Of a stretch of 64,000 bases of DNA, positions 53,225 through 63,306 are shown in pieces; within the stretch, counting starts at the first letter, position 1, and the number at the start of each line of letters is the position of its first letter. The DNA comes from Oscillatoriales cyanobacterium SM2_2_1 (GTDB lineage: Bacteria > Cyanobacteriota > Cyanobacteriia > Pseudanabaenales > Pseudanabaenaceae), in NCBI GenBank assembly GCA_012031145.1, contig JAAUUH010000001.1, positions 25,461-89,460 of the forward strand. Direction: 5' to 3'. A program made the translations under genes and the position numbers. The notes below the pieces were generated by a model. The model saw only the letters and a program-made list of their open reading frames with translations. It had not been told where the DNA came from and did not search any database.

Positions 53225-55503
53225 TTACCCCTGGGTGATGGCAATCACACTGGGCATCTGGCGATCGCCAAAAATCGCCCTCGGTCGCAGTAAACTCCGC
53301 AACAGCACCCATATTGTCCCCAGTTCCCCCGGTGCATCATGCCGCCGCCACTGCCCCGGGCGGCAAAACAACAACTCCACTAGGGCCCGCTGCCGCTCTA
53401 GAGTTAACCCCTCAAATCGCACCCTCACCATGGGAAATCCTCCGTCCCTTCCGGTTTGGATCACTACCGCTTCCAGCTCCAACGACTCCTCCATAATCTG
53501 GAGTCGCACTGGAAGGGTTTCGCCGGCCGTCAATGGCGAAATCCCCGCTTGGGTGAGGGCGATCGTTGCCCCCACTTCCGAAAGGTTTGTTGTCACCCCC
53601 CATAGGGTGGTATGCCATCCCTCCTGGGGACGAAGCTGGCACAGGGCCATGGGTGATATCTCCAGCCTCACCGTCCGGCGCAAGCCAAACCATTCATAGA
53701 CATCCGAGCGCGGCACATCCAATAACACCAACAGCGAGACCCCTAGCAGTAATAGATTATAGGCACTCCACAGCCATCCCAAATCCAAGCCCTTGAGGTG
53801 ATCGGTCGCCGATTCATAGGATGACAATGCCATCAAGCAATTGCCCAAGTTTCGCCACAGACTAATCGCCGTCAACACAAACAGCACCACCAGCGGCAGT
53901 GCTAATCGCCATTGAAAGCGGAGGCGATCGCTCTGGGTGCCCTTTGGCGTCACCTTAAAGCCCCGGTCAAAGGGACGAACCATTGTTCGCAGGACGGTCA
54001 TCGCTAGGGGGACGCACAACACAACATCATAAATATCTGCCAAGAGCGATGATCGTGTCCGGTAGCTTAGCCAGGAAAACGCCGTCAAATGCACCAGATA
54101 TTGGGGCAAAAAATAAAACACCACTTCCTCGGTACTGGCCCGTACCGGCACAATATTGGCGAAGGAATACACCAGCGGAGCCAGGAGAAAACCCACCCGG
54201 GAGACGGCCGTAAACCAGTGCAAAATGCCGGTGAGATGGGCGATCCGCTGCCCCAAACGCAGTCCAACGAGGGTCAACGGGTTTTCCTGAATAAAAAAAG
54301 CTTGTAATGTCCCCTGGGCCCACCGCAGCCGCTGGGTTGCTAGGGCTGCCATGTCATCGGGAGCCGCCCCTGCGCTGAGCTTTTCATCTAGATACACCAA
54401 GCGGTAGCCCTGTCCCGCCAAGCGTAGGGAGGTGAAATAGTCCTCACTCAAAGAACTGGTCACAAACTCTCCCCCTACCTTCTCCAGTGCCGATCGCCGC
54501 ATTACAAATGATGTGCCCGCGCAAATGACACTTTCCGCCGCATCCCGCACCGGCTGTACTTGGCGGTAAAACACCTCCTGCTCCGGCACCAAGATATTTT
54601 CTAAGCCCAAATTCCGCGCCAATGGGTCAGCACTGTAATAGCTTTGGGGTGTTTGAACCAACGCCACCATGGAATCTTGGAAAAAACCCACCGTCCGCAG
54701 TAAAAAATTGCGCGTTGGCACAAAATCGGCATCGAAACACACGATCAGATCTCCCTCGGTCCGGGCGATCGCATGGTTTAAATTTCCCGCCTTGGCGTGG
54801 CGATTATCCGGGCGCGTCAAATAATGGCAACCCAGCTCCTCTGCCAACTGCCTAATTTCCGGTCGGCGGGTATCATCCAGTAGATAAATCTTTTTGTGGG
54901 GATAGTCCATGGCCTGACAGCCAATGACCGTTCGACGCAGGATAAATTCCGGTTCGTTGTAGGTGGGGATGAATACATCCACCGACGGCACAAATTCTCC
55001 CGAGAGCAGGGCTGCAGCATAGTGATCCGCCTCCCTACGGCGATCGCGCACCCGCAGTAACAAAAACAATTGCAGTACCCCACTTACTGTCATCAGCAAC
55101 TCAAGGGCAAATAATCCCACGCTAAAAATAGCGACCCGCGGCTCATCCCATACCAGGGTGGCAGTTGCTCGCCAAACCACATACCGCAGGGTCAGGGACA
55201 ACATGATCACCACCACCACAAATCGGGACCACGGGAGCGGCTGGGGTGAAAGGCGCGTTATGGCATAGGTCAAAAATGTTAGGGCGATCGCCGGAATGAG
55301 TAGCAACCGAGTTGCCACCGTCGGCACCTGAACCCATAGGGGGGGGACTCCTGTAAATGCTCCATTTGGTGCCAAAGATGGGGCATTTGACCATCGTAGG
55401 CAAACCAAGCCGCCACTGCTAAACCGCACAAGGCCACGAAGCTGATCATCAGCAGCGGCAGAACTGCCGGTTGCCAGCGCCAATCATGGGATGGAGTTGT
55501 CAT
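53225..55503 (-). CDS. Cellulose-synthase-like GT2 glycosyltransferase with PilZ domain (BcsA-like), frameshifted
   Basis: A processive beta-glycan synthase of about 759 residues. Membrane helices lie in the first 130 residues. The GT2 catalytic core has LLDDTRRPEIRQLAEELG, FDADFVP (Asp-x-Asp), LSEDYFTSL (Ser-Glu-Asp, where Thr-Glu-Asp is usual) and QRLRWAQGT (Gln-x-x-Arg-Trp). More membrane helices follow, then a PilZ domain (about 630-740) with RRTVR and TNLSEVGA for c-di-GMP binding. The reading of the first 55 residues (MTTPSHDWRWQPAVLPLL) is in another frame. A run of eight G at 55339-55346 should be nine. Thermophilic cyanobacteria use a similar protein for cellulose-driven aggregation. 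Confidence 0.92.
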
Positions 55504-55554
55504 CGAGTACCACCACTAAAAATTTATCTGCACAGCCATGCTATCCCTGGGTTG

Positions 55555-56345
55555 CTAACTGCCCTGTGATCCTGTCCACACTGCCGATTTTTGAATCAGG
55601 TTGTCACAGGTTTTGTTGGTGTAATCGCAGCCGAACACAAATTTCTCTTGCCATCCCAGGGGGATTTCCAGTAGATCCCTTGCCCCCGTAAACCCTTGGG
55701 ACAAAAACAAAATCAGGGCAAAAGAATTAATGATCGCGTGAATATTACGCCACAGTTGGGAGCGATCTTTATAAATATCTGGCACGATCGCCATCGAAAA
55801 AATCATCAGCAGCGTCACCAAAATGCCCAAATAAAAATGGGACACGAGCCACGCATCATCCCGCCGAAAAATGGCACCGAAGCCCTGCCGCTGAAATACC
55901 CAATCCTGCATTCCCAGTAAAATGACGCCCACGGCGGTTGTAGCAGCAAACACAATCAGCCACATTTTTTGGCGTGTAACAAATAGTAGGACGGCTGCTG
56001 CCATGGTGCCTGTAAGCAGCAGCACGATCATCGTTACCTGTAGTGGATCCTTCTCCAGTAACTGATTTTTCAGGATATACTTCACCGATGGATGGAGTAA
56101 TCCAATTAGGGAAGTCAAAACCACGCCTAAGGCCAAAAAACGCCCAATTTTCAGGTGCTCACTCCCCACATTAGCCGGAATTCCGCTTTTTTTGGACTCT
56201 TCTTTTAGCTGCAAGCGCGCTGACGCGTGGTCAAAGCAAAATAGCTCACAATACCAATTAACGGAAAAATTACTGCCACCGAAAATGTAGGATGCAAAAT
56301 CCGCAGCGCATCATAGAGTTCCACATGGGGGATCGAAAATGCCAT
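55555..56345 (-). CDS. DUF4079-family membrane protein, frameshifted
   Basis: A membrane protein of about 263 residues with six or seven hydrophobic helices. The start MAFSIPHVELYDALRILHPT (56345) runs in one frame to SYFALTTRQRA, then LQLKEESKKSG in another. One extra base near the CGCGC at about 56216-56222 joins them. HIGRF-like text appears as HLKIGRFLALGVVLTSLIGLLHP, and NIHAIINSFALILFLSQGFTGARDLL near the end carries the family His. DUF4079 proteins are found in cyanobacteria and plastids and are of unknown function, with heme-binding-like histidines. Confidence 0.8.
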
Positions 56346-56538
56346 GACTTTTTCCTGGAAAGTTGGGGTCTACCTAAGCATATACGAATCCTATCGGTGG
56401 ACGGATGCATTCCGTTCCGCACAACTGGGGCAGAGCGCGGCGGATTTGAGGAACCCTGGGCGGAATTCAAGAAAATAGGATTACTGACTTGCCTAGCTGC
56501 AGCCTTTTCAGATAATATAAAAAAGTTTTCACTACACA

Positions 56539-56577
56539 CACTCAGCAATTTGGGTGCATTTGCATGCCCGCTGAGTG
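56539..56577 (+). promoter_or_regulatory. Hairpin in the rpsB leader, possible autoregulatory element
   Basis: CACTCAGC (56539-56546) and GCTGAGTG (56570-56577) pair over eight bases. Inside, GGG and CCC with a bulge and a CAT/ATG extension form an upper stem. The element ends 31 bases before the rpsB ATG, with AAAGGAGC between. A leader structure for S2 feedback is known in other bacteria; this candidate is not a proven match. Confidence 0.45.
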
Positions 56578-56608
56578 CTAGGCACAACCCAAAGGAGCTA
56601 CACCGTAT

Positions 56609-57394
56609 ATGTCTGTTATTTCCCTAGCCCAACTGTTAGAGTCTGGGGTACATTTTGGCCACCAAACCCGGCGGTGGAATCCCAAAATGGAGCCCTACAT
56701 CTTTACCGAGCGCAATGGGGTGCACATCATCGACCTTGTGCAAACTGCGCAAATGCTAGAAGAGGCCTACACTTTTATGCGCCAAGTGTCGGAGCAGGGC
56801 AAAAAGGTTCTGTTCGTGGGCACCAAGCGACAGGCCGCTGGCATTGTTGCCCAAGAGGCCCTTCGCTGTAGTAGTTACTTCGTCAATCAGCGCTGGTTGG
56901 GGGGAATGCTGACCAACTGGACGACCATTAAAACCCGCATTGACCGGCTCAAGGATTTGGAGCGCCGGGAAGAGTCGGGAGCCCTCGACCGCCTGCCCAA
57001 AAAGGAAGCGTCTGTATTGCGCCATGAGTTGGAAAAGCTGCAAAAGTACCTTGGCGGAATCAAGTCTATGCGTAAGCCACCCGATGTGGTGGTCATCGTC
57101 GATCAGCGGCGTGAATATAATGCCGTGCAGGAATGCCAAAAGCTGAATATCCCCATCGTGACCCTCTTGGACACTAACTGCGATCCGGATACGGCTGATT
57201 ACGGTATTCCGGCCAATGATGATGCCATTCGTTCGGTGAAACTGATTATTGGAAAGCTGGCTGATGCCATTCATGAGGGTCGCCACGGTGCCATGGCGGA
57301 AGGTGATTTTGAAGAGGATCTGTATGATTACCCAGCGGCGGCCGGTGATTATGATTCTGAGGTGACTGATCCAGAATTGATTGAATCTGTCTAG
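56609..57394 (+). CDS. rpsB: 30S ribosomal protein S2
   Basis: Small-subunit protein at the neck of the 30S head. 261 residues: [26 protein letters not shown] at the start, FIDL-type block [48 protein letters not shown] and [21 protein letters not shown]. The C-terminus is acidic. AAAGGAGCT lies before the ATG. tsf, which follows rpsB in most bacteria including other cyanobacteria, is not downstream here. Confidence 0.97.
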   Translation: MSVISLAQLLESGVHFGHQTRRWNPKMEPYIFTERNGVHIIDLVQTAQMLEEAYTFMRQVSEQGKKVLFVGTKRQAAGIVAQEALRCSSYFVNQRWLGGMLTNWTTIKTRIDRLKDLERREESGALDRLPKKEASVLRHELEKLQKYLGGIKSMRKPPDVVVIVDQRREYNAVQECQKLNIPIVTLLDTNCDPDTADYGIPANDDAIRSVKLIIGKLADAIHEGRHGAMAEGDFEEDLYDYPAAAGDYDSEVTDPELIESV

Positions 57395-57675
57395 GGCGCG
57401 TCATCAATTCAAGCTGGAACCCTCGCGGGATCAACGCTGCCGTGCCGGTCAAATTTTGCGGCTAGGGGCCTAAGCCCTTTGCATAAGGCATGAGTTGACA
57501 GCTCAATGTTGACAGCCCCTAGTTGAAGACATAACTGGTGATCGCCCTCTTTTGGACATTAACCAAGGGAATGCTTATTCTTTGGGCAGCGTTCAACATC
57601 ATCGACTAAAAAACCCTCTGAAAACTGTGGTTTTGGGGATCTCCAAGATTTCCGCTCTTTAAATTTACCCACAGT
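57395..57675. other. Intergenic region between rpsB and ktrB
   Basis: About 280 bases with no gene and no recognisable tsf fragment. It must contain the rpsB terminator and the ktrB promoter, but no strong hairpin with a T-run is seen. A TAAATTTACCCACAG tract lies directly before the ktrB start. Confidence 0.35.
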
Positions 57676-59058
57676 TTGGACGGTAAAATTATCCCGAACT
57701 CTACTCACATCCTGGGGGCATCGGTGACACCGGCAAGAACCATCTGTCTTGGCTTTGGCGTCGTGATCTTAGTCGGAGCAGTGCTGTTGATGCTCCCCTT
57801 TGCCACGGTAAGTGGGGAGTGGAGTGACCCAATTACAGCGTTATTCATCTCCACATCGGCCGTGTGTGTGACCGGATTGTCTGTAGTGAATGTGGGGGAG
57901 TACTACAGCTTTTGGGGACAATTGACGCTCCTGCTCTTGGTGCAGGTGGGCGGATTGGGGTACATGACCACCAGCAGTATGTTGCTTTTGCTAGTGGGGA
58001 AGCGCTTTAGCCTGCGCGAGAAAATTACACTTCAGCACGCCCTGGATACTCCCGGACTGCAGGGGGCATTGCCCTTGGTGCGCTCCATTATTGGGATTAC
58101 GCTTATTTTTGAGCTAAGCGGAGTTTTTTTGCTGCTGCTGGTTTTTGTGCCCCAGTTAGGCTGGACTGCTGGTCTGTGGCAGTCTATTTTCCATAGTGTG
58201 AGTGCTTTTAATAATGCCGGATTTAGTCTTTTTGCCAATAGTTTAGAAAACTACCGCCAGTCCTTGCTGCTCAATGGCACGATCGCAATCTTGATTGTGC
58301 TGGGTGGCATCGGCTATCAGGTTATCTTTGAAGTGTTTCTTTGGATCCAATCCCGTTGGCGTGGAGGGCGGGAGATGCTTTTATTCAGCCTCAGCACAAA
58401 GGTGGCAGTCAGCACGACGGCTGTCTTGTTGGCCGCAGGCATGATCGCTATTTTACTGACCGAATTCAATAATCCGGGCACACTCCAACCCCTCAATTGG
58501 GGCGACAAGGTGATGGCTGCCTGGTTTCAGTCAGTAACAGCGCGGACAGCGGGGTTTAACACCATCAACAATGGCAACATGACCCAGGCGGGTTTATTTT
58601 TTACAATCGCCCTGATGTTTGTTGGCGCCAGCCCCGGGGGAACGGGTGGAGGGATCAAAACCACAACCACTCGGATTTTGCTCAATTGCACCAAGGCAGG
58701 TGTGTTGGGCATCGAGCAGATCACCCTATTTGCACGACAAATTCCGCATCATCTGGTCGTTAAGGCCACGAGCGTCGCGGTGGGTTCGCTGTTGGTGGTG
58801 ATTGCCTCCACCAGTTTCCTAGTGCTGACAGAGCCGAAGGAATCATTCATCAATCTGTTTTTTGAGTCCATGTCTGCCTTTGGCACAGTGGGGCTTTCCA
58901 CGGGGATCACCGGTCGCATTTCGCCATGGGGACAGTTAACGATCATTGGCACCATGTATATTGGCCGAGTGGGAGTCTTGCTGTTAATCTCCGCACTCTA
59001 TGGTCGCCAACGCCCAACCTTGATCCGATATCCTGAAGACACCCTTTTAGTAGGCTGA
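57676..59058 (+). CDS. ktrB: KtrB-type potassium uptake channel subunit
   Basis: The ion-conducting subunit of the Na+-dependent K+ uptake system important for cyanobacterial osmoadaptation. It is a 460-residue (or 444) membrane protein with four M1-P-M2 repeats. The filter glycines are in STSAVCVTGLSVV, SVSAFNNAGFSLF, SVTARTAGFNTI and SMSAFGTVGLSTGIT. The longest frame opens with TTG at 57676; the GTG at 57724 (MTPARTICLGFG) gives the family N-terminus and is preferred by similarity. ktrA starts one base after its stop. Confidence 0.94.
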   Translation: MDGKIIPNSTHILGASVTPARTICLGFGVVILVGAVLLMLPFATVSGEWSDPITALFISTSAVCVTGLSVVNVGEYYSFWGQLTLLLLVQVGGLGYMTTSSMLLLLVGKRFSLREKITLQHALDTPGLQGALPLVRSIIGITLIFELSGVFLLLLVFVPQLGWTAGLWQSIFHSVSAFNNAGFSLFANSLENYRQSLLLNGTIAILIVLGGIGYQVIFEVFLWIQSRWRGGREMLLFSLSTKVAVSTTAVLLAAGMIAILLTEFNNPGTLQPLNWGDKVMAAWFQSVTARTAGFNTINNGNMTQAGLFFTIALMFVGASPGGTGGGIKTTTTRILLNCTKAGVLGIEQITLFARQIPHHLVVKATSVAVGSLLVVIASTSFLVLTEPKESFINLFFESMSAFGTVGLSTGITGRISPWGQLTIIGTMYIGRVGVLLLISALYGRQRPTLIRYPEDTLLVG

Positions 59059-59059
59059 C

Positions 59060-59806
59060 ATGAACTTTCCTTCCTTTGGTTTTGGTCGCAAACGGCGAGT
59101 CGAAGATCGGCATTTTATGGTGATTGGTCTGGGGCGCTTCGGGCAGGCAGTGGTGCGCACCCTCATCGATCTAGGGTTTGAGGTCATGGGTGTTGACTGC
59201 GATGAAAAAATTGTTGAGCACCTAGTAGCTGAGCAGTTGCCCATGCCGATTGTGTCGGTTGATTCCACCGATCCCTTAGCCCTAAGGCAATTGGGGATGC
59301 AGGACTTTGATACCGTGATCGTGGCCATTGGAGATGATTTTCTTGAGCAGAGTGTGATCACCACCCTGCACGTTAAGGATTTGGGGGTTCGCCATGTGGT
59401 CGCCAAGGCGTCCTCTGATATTCATGGCACGCTGTTGAAAAAAGTGGGGGCAGATCAAGTGGTTTATCCCGAAAAGGAAATGGGTATGGAGCTAGCGCGA
59501 TCGCTCACCCAGCCCAATATTCTTGATCGGTTAGAGCTGGACGCTGACAACAGCATTGTGGAGGTGCCGGTTCCCAATGAATATTTCGGTAAGACGATTT
59601 TAGAGCTGGAATTACGTCGTCAATATAATGTCAGCATTCTTGCCGTGGAAACCAATGGCAAATATGATGTGAATCCCAATCCCAGTATGCAGCTCCAAAA
59701 GGGCTCGTCAATTATTTTGATTGGCACTAACCGCGATATTTGTCGCCTTCCCATTGGCTGTGCTGTCTCCGATCTTCACGCCTTTTCGGGAAATCAACAC
59801 CGATAG
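59060..59806 (+). CDS. ktrA: KtrA-type regulatory subunit of potassium uptake (RCK domains)
   Basis: Cytoplasmic gating ring of the Ktr channel. A 248-residue protein: RCK-N with the Rossmann motif VIGLGRFGQAVVRTL, the acidic Asp at the end of strand 2 (GVDCDEKIVE) and VAKASS; RCK-C starts near 160 with LELDADNSIVEVPV and ends IILIGTNRDI. Binding of ATP/ADP in the Rossmann fold controls the channel. Coupled to ktrB. Confidence 0.95.
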   Translation: MNFPSFGFGRKRRVEDRHFMVIGLGRFGQAVVRTLIDLGFEVMGVDCDEKIVEHLVAEQLPMPIVSVDSTDPLALRQLGMQDFDTVIVAIGDDFLEQSVITTLHVKDLGVRHVVAKASSDIHGTLLKKVGADQVVYPEKEMGMELARSLTQPNILDRLELDADNSIVEVPVPNEYFGKTILELELRRQYNVSILAVETNGKYDVNPNPSMQLQKGSSIILIGTNRDICRLPIGCAVSDLHAFSGNQHR

Positions 59807-59841
59807 TTGCCGTCGGCGCGATGCCAGATCTAGAACGTTAA

Positions 59842-59900
59842 TGTGATCATATTGATGTGATCATACTCCCGTGATTTGGGATTGATCAAATTGATCACTA
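59842..59900. repeat. GATC-rich direct and inverted repeats upstream of ndhF
   Basis: TGTGATCATA occurs at 59842-59851 and 59856-59865, 14 bases apart, and is followed by TTGATCAAATTGATCAC (59883-59899), which contains the palindrome TTGATCAA. All three include GATC. It could be a binding array for a regulator, but there is no independent evidence. Confidence 0.4.
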
Positions 59901-59940
59901 GGTTCCTCATTGCTGAAGATCATCCCAATGGAATTAGCAG

Positions 59941-59991
59941 TGGTGATATCGTTTGGCTACTCTGGAGCCAGATTTAGGAGTACGACACTAC
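59941..59991 (+). repeat. Decayed partial copy of an internal ndhF segment
   Basis: TGGTGATATCGTTTGGCTAC followed by TCTGGAGCCAGATTTAGGAG matches ndhF positions 60263-60315 (TGGTGATGTCGTTTTGGCTA and following) over about 51 bases, with a few substitutions and small gaps. In ndhF this codes for FWLLWSQIQGHDAY. The copy lies 118 bases before the ndhF start. Confidence 0.75.
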
Positions 59992-60108
59992 TTTAATTGG
60001 CGAAATTAGTCTGGGCAACTCTCCGTGGGGTCGTGGGTACGAGCGGCGATCGCGACTTGTAGTACACTGATTTACATTACTTCAAAGAATTGCTAACTGA
60101 GTGCCCCT

Positions 60109-62133
60109 ATGGAATCTGCATACCAATTGGCATGGCTAGTCCCTGTATTTCCTTTGCTTGCGGCATTGGTGACCGGGATTGGGCTGATCACGTTTACTAA
60201 GGCCACCAGTCGCAGCCGCAGCTTCGCATCGGTGCTAAGTGTTTCGTCGGTGGCAGCCTCAATGGTGATGTCGTTTTGGCTACTCTGGAGCCAGATTCAG
60301 GGGCACGACGCCTACACCCAGAGCTTTGAATGGGCCCAGGCAGGCAGCTTTCACTTGAATATGGGTTTTGTGGTCGACCACCTGACAACCATGATGTTAG
60401 CGGTGGTGACCACAGTGGCGTTTTTAGTGATGATTTATACCGATGGCTACATGGCCCACGATGAGGGGTATGTGCGGTTCTATGCCTACCTCAGCCTGTT
60501 TAGCTCTTCGATGATGGGCTTAGTGATTAGCCCAAATTTGGTGCAGGTGTACATTTTTTGGGAATTGGTGGGGATGTGTTCCTACCTCTTGATTGGGTTT
60601 TGGTATGACCGAAAGGGGGCGGCGGATGCCTGCCAGAAGGCGTTTGTGACCAATCGTGTGGGTGACTTTGGGCTGCTGCTGGGGCTGCTGGGGCTTTACT
60701 GGGCAACCGGCTCCTTTGAATTTACGGAAATGGGCGATCGCCTTAAGGAACTGGTGGAGAGCGGTGCCCTGAGTAGTGGCTTGGCCGCACTGTTTGCCAT
60801 ATTGGTGTTTATGGGCCCAGCGGCCAAGTCGGCCCAATTTCCGCTCCATGTGTGGCTGCCCGATGCCATGGAGGGCCCAACACCCATTTCGGCACTGATC
60901 CACGCCGCAACGATGGTGGCAGCCGGGGTCTTTTTGATTGCTCGGATGTTCCCCGTGTTTGAGGAATTGCCGGTGGTCATGGGCACGATCGCCTACACGG
61001 GAGCATTTACAGCATTTTTGGGGGCTAGCATTGCCCTAACCCAAAATGACATTAAGAAGGGCTTGGCCTATTCCACGATTTCCCAATTAGGCTACATGGT
61101 CATGGGTATGGGCGTGGGGGCTTACGGTGCTGGTTTATTTCACCTGATGACCCATGCCTACTTTAAGGCTATGTTGTTCTTGGGGTCGGGCTCGGTGATC
61201 CATGGCATGGAGGGCGTGGTGGGCCACGACCCAATTCTTGCCCAGGACATGCGCGTTATGGGCGGCTTGCGCAAATATATGCCGATTACCTCGGCGACCT
61301 TTTTGATTGGCACCTTGGCCATCTGCGGCATCCCTCCCTTTGCGGGTTTTTGGTCCAAGGATGAGATTCTAGCGAGCACCTTCGCGGTGAATCCCGTTCT
61401 TTGGGCAGTGGGATTTACCACTGCGGGGCTGACAGCGTTCTACATGTTCCGCATGTATTTTATGACCTTTGAAGGCTCGTTCCGGGGAACTGACGGGGCG
61501 CTGCTCGCAATGGTGAAGGCGGAGGTTCTTGCTGCTGCCGATGCCCATGGCGATCATGATGACCACAGCCATGGGTCAGATCACCATGCCCATGAACCCC
61601 ACGAGTCACCCTTTACAATGACGTTTCCTTTGATGGCATTGGCAGTGCCTTCGGTTTTGATTGGACTCCTGGGAACGCCAGTGGGAAATTATTTTGAAGC
61701 GTTTATCCACGCTCCCGGTGAGACGATCGCCGAGGTGCCTGTGGAAGGCTTTACGTCAGAGTTTCTGTTGATGGCGGGTAGTTCCGTTGGAGTTGGGCTC
61801 CTGGGTATTTCCCTAGCCATCTTGATCTTCCTGCAGGGTAAAATCTCTTCGGATAAGATTGCCCAGTCTATGGAGCCGTTATATCTGTTCTCAAAGAATA
61901 AGTGGTATTTGGATGACCTTTATGAGCGTGTCTTCGTCACCGGTTCTCGAAGATTGGCTCGCCAAGTCTTGGAAGTAGATTCCAAGATTGTAGATGGGGT
62001 CGTCAACTTGGCTGGTTTCTCGGCAGTGGTTTCTGGGGAAGCCCTCAAATATTTTGAGAACGGTAAAGCTCAGTTCTATGCGCTGGTAATTTTTATGGGC
62101 GTGCTGGGGCTAGTGATTTTCACCTCCGTATAG
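60109..62133 (+). CDS. ndhF: NAD(P)H-quinone oxidoreductase subunit 5 (NdhF1-type)
   Basis: A proton-pumping antiporter-like subunit of the photosynthetic NDH-1 complex, which accepts electrons from ferredoxin for cyclic flow and respiration. The 674 residues match NdhF1, with about 16 membrane helices. Seen are FYAYLSLFSSSMMGLVIS, FWELVGMCSYLLIGFWYDRK, FPLHVWLPDAMEGPTPISAL, MTHAYFKAMLFLGSGSVIH and GIPPFAGFWSKDE. A His-rich loop (GDHDDHSHGSDHHAHEP) near residue 480 is variable in the family. ackA starts 10 bases after the stop. Confidence 0.97.
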   Translation: MESAYQLAWLVPVFPLLAALVTGIGLITFTKATSRSRSFASVLSVSSVAASMVMSFWLLWSQIQGHDAYTQSFEWAQAGSFHLNMGFVVDHLTTMMLAVVTTVAFLVMIYTDGYMAHDEGYVRFYAYLSLFSSSMMGLVISPNLVQVYIFWELVGMCSYLLIGFWYDRKGAADACQKAFVTNRVGDFGLLLGLLGLYWATGSFEFTEMGDRLKELVESGALSSGLAALFAILVFMGPAAKSAQFPLHVWLPDAMEGPTPISALIHAATMVAAGVFLIARMFPVFEELPVVMGTIAYTGAFTAFLGASIALTQNDIKKGLAYSTISQLGYMVMGMGVGAYGAGLFHLMTHAYFKAMLFLGSGSVIHGMEGVVGHDPILAQDMRVMGGLRKYMPITSATFLIGTLAICGIPPFAGFWSKDEILASTFAVNPVLWAVGFTTAGLTAFYMFRMYFMTFEGSFRGTDGALLAMVKAEVLAAADAHGDHDDHSHGSDHHAHEPHESPFTMTFPLMALAVPSVLIGLLGTPVGNYFEAFIHAPGETIAEVPVEGFTSEFLLMAGSSVGVGLLGISLAILIFLQGKISSDKIAQSMEPLYLFSKNKWYLDDLYERVFVTGSRRLARQVLEVDSKIVDGVVNLAGFSAVVSGEALKYFENGKAQFYALVIFMGVLGLVIFTSV

Positions 62134-62143
62134 TGTCGCCTCC

Positions 62144-63303
62144 ATGCGAATCTTGGTTCTCAATGCCGGTTCCAGCAGTCTCAAAACAGCGTTGTTTACA
62201 GATAATGCGCAGCAGACTGGTTTAATCGATTGGACATACCAGGCGGGGCACGCCCATGTTTCTCTTCAGTCCGATGCCGAGGAGAATGTGGCGGTGGTGG
62301 CAGTGACCTCCCGTGGAGATGTGATTCGATCGCACCTGCAAGCCCTATGCCAACAGGCACCGGATGGCGTCGGCCACCGGATTGTCCATGGGGGTATGGA
62401 CTACTGCGACAGTGTGCGGATCACGGCGGCAGTTAAGGCTGCTATTGTCCGAAATGCGGCATTTGCGCCCGTCCATCACCCGGCCCATTTGGAGGCGATC
62501 GCCGCTGTGGAGGACGTATTTGGTCAAGAACTGCCGCAAGTTGCGGTGTTCGACACGGCATTCCATGCCCGGATGCCTGCTGCCGCCGCCGCCTATCCCA
62601 TTCCCTATCACCTCTATGGCGAGGGGGTGCGGCGCTATGGGTTCCATGGCACCAGTCATCGCTACGTTGCGGAGCAGGCGGCAGCTTTTTTAGGGCAATC
62701 CTTGGCGGCGCTGCGGTTGGTGACTTGTCACCTGGGTAATGGCTGCTCCTTGGCGGCGATCGCCCAAGGTTATAGCATCGACACCACCATGGGGTTTACG
62801 CCCCTAGCGGGATTAATGATGGGAACGCGATCGGGAGATGTCGATCCCGGTCTGTTGCTGTTTCTTTTGCGGGAGCGGGGGCATACGGGCGAAAGTCTGG
62901 ATCGGCTCCTCAACCGGGAGTCGGGGCTGCTCGGCATATCGGGGATCAGCAACGACCTACGGCAGATTTTGGCAGCGGCAGCAGCGGGAAATCAACGGGC
63001 CCAGTTAGCCTATGACATGTTTATCCATCGGCTGCGATCGCACATTGGCGCTATGGTTGCTAGTCTTGGGGGACTGGATGCCCTGATTTTTACCGCCGGG
63101 ATCGGTGAAAATTCATCCAAAGTCAGGGCCGACACCTGTGCTGCCCTTGGTTTTTAGGGATCCACATCGATGCCGAAGTGAATCGGAAGCCCCAGCGCCC
63201 CTGTGCTGATATCGCTACCCCTACCGCGCCTGTGCGGGCCCTAGTGATTGCCACCCAAGAAGAGCGAGCGATCGCCCAGGAATGCCTGCGAGTTCTCGGA
63301 TAG
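62144..63303 (+). CDS. ackA: Acetate kinase, frameshifted near the end
   Basis: Interconverts acetyl phosphate + ADP and acetate + ATP. LVLNAGSSSLK starts the ASKHA fold. VHHPAHLEAI, FDTAFH, YGFHGTSHRYVAEQA, CHLGNGCSLAA, DTTMGFTPLAGLMMGTRSGDVDP and FTAGIGEN are all present. The first frame stops at 63157 (LGF-stop). One extra T in TTTTT continues LGIHIDAEVNRKPQ, then VRALVIATQEERAIAQECL, ending at 63303, which gives 386 residues, the family length. Ten bases behind ndhF on the same strand; convergent with the creatininase-like gene 3 bases away. Confidence 0.94.
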
Positions 63304-63306
63304 CAC

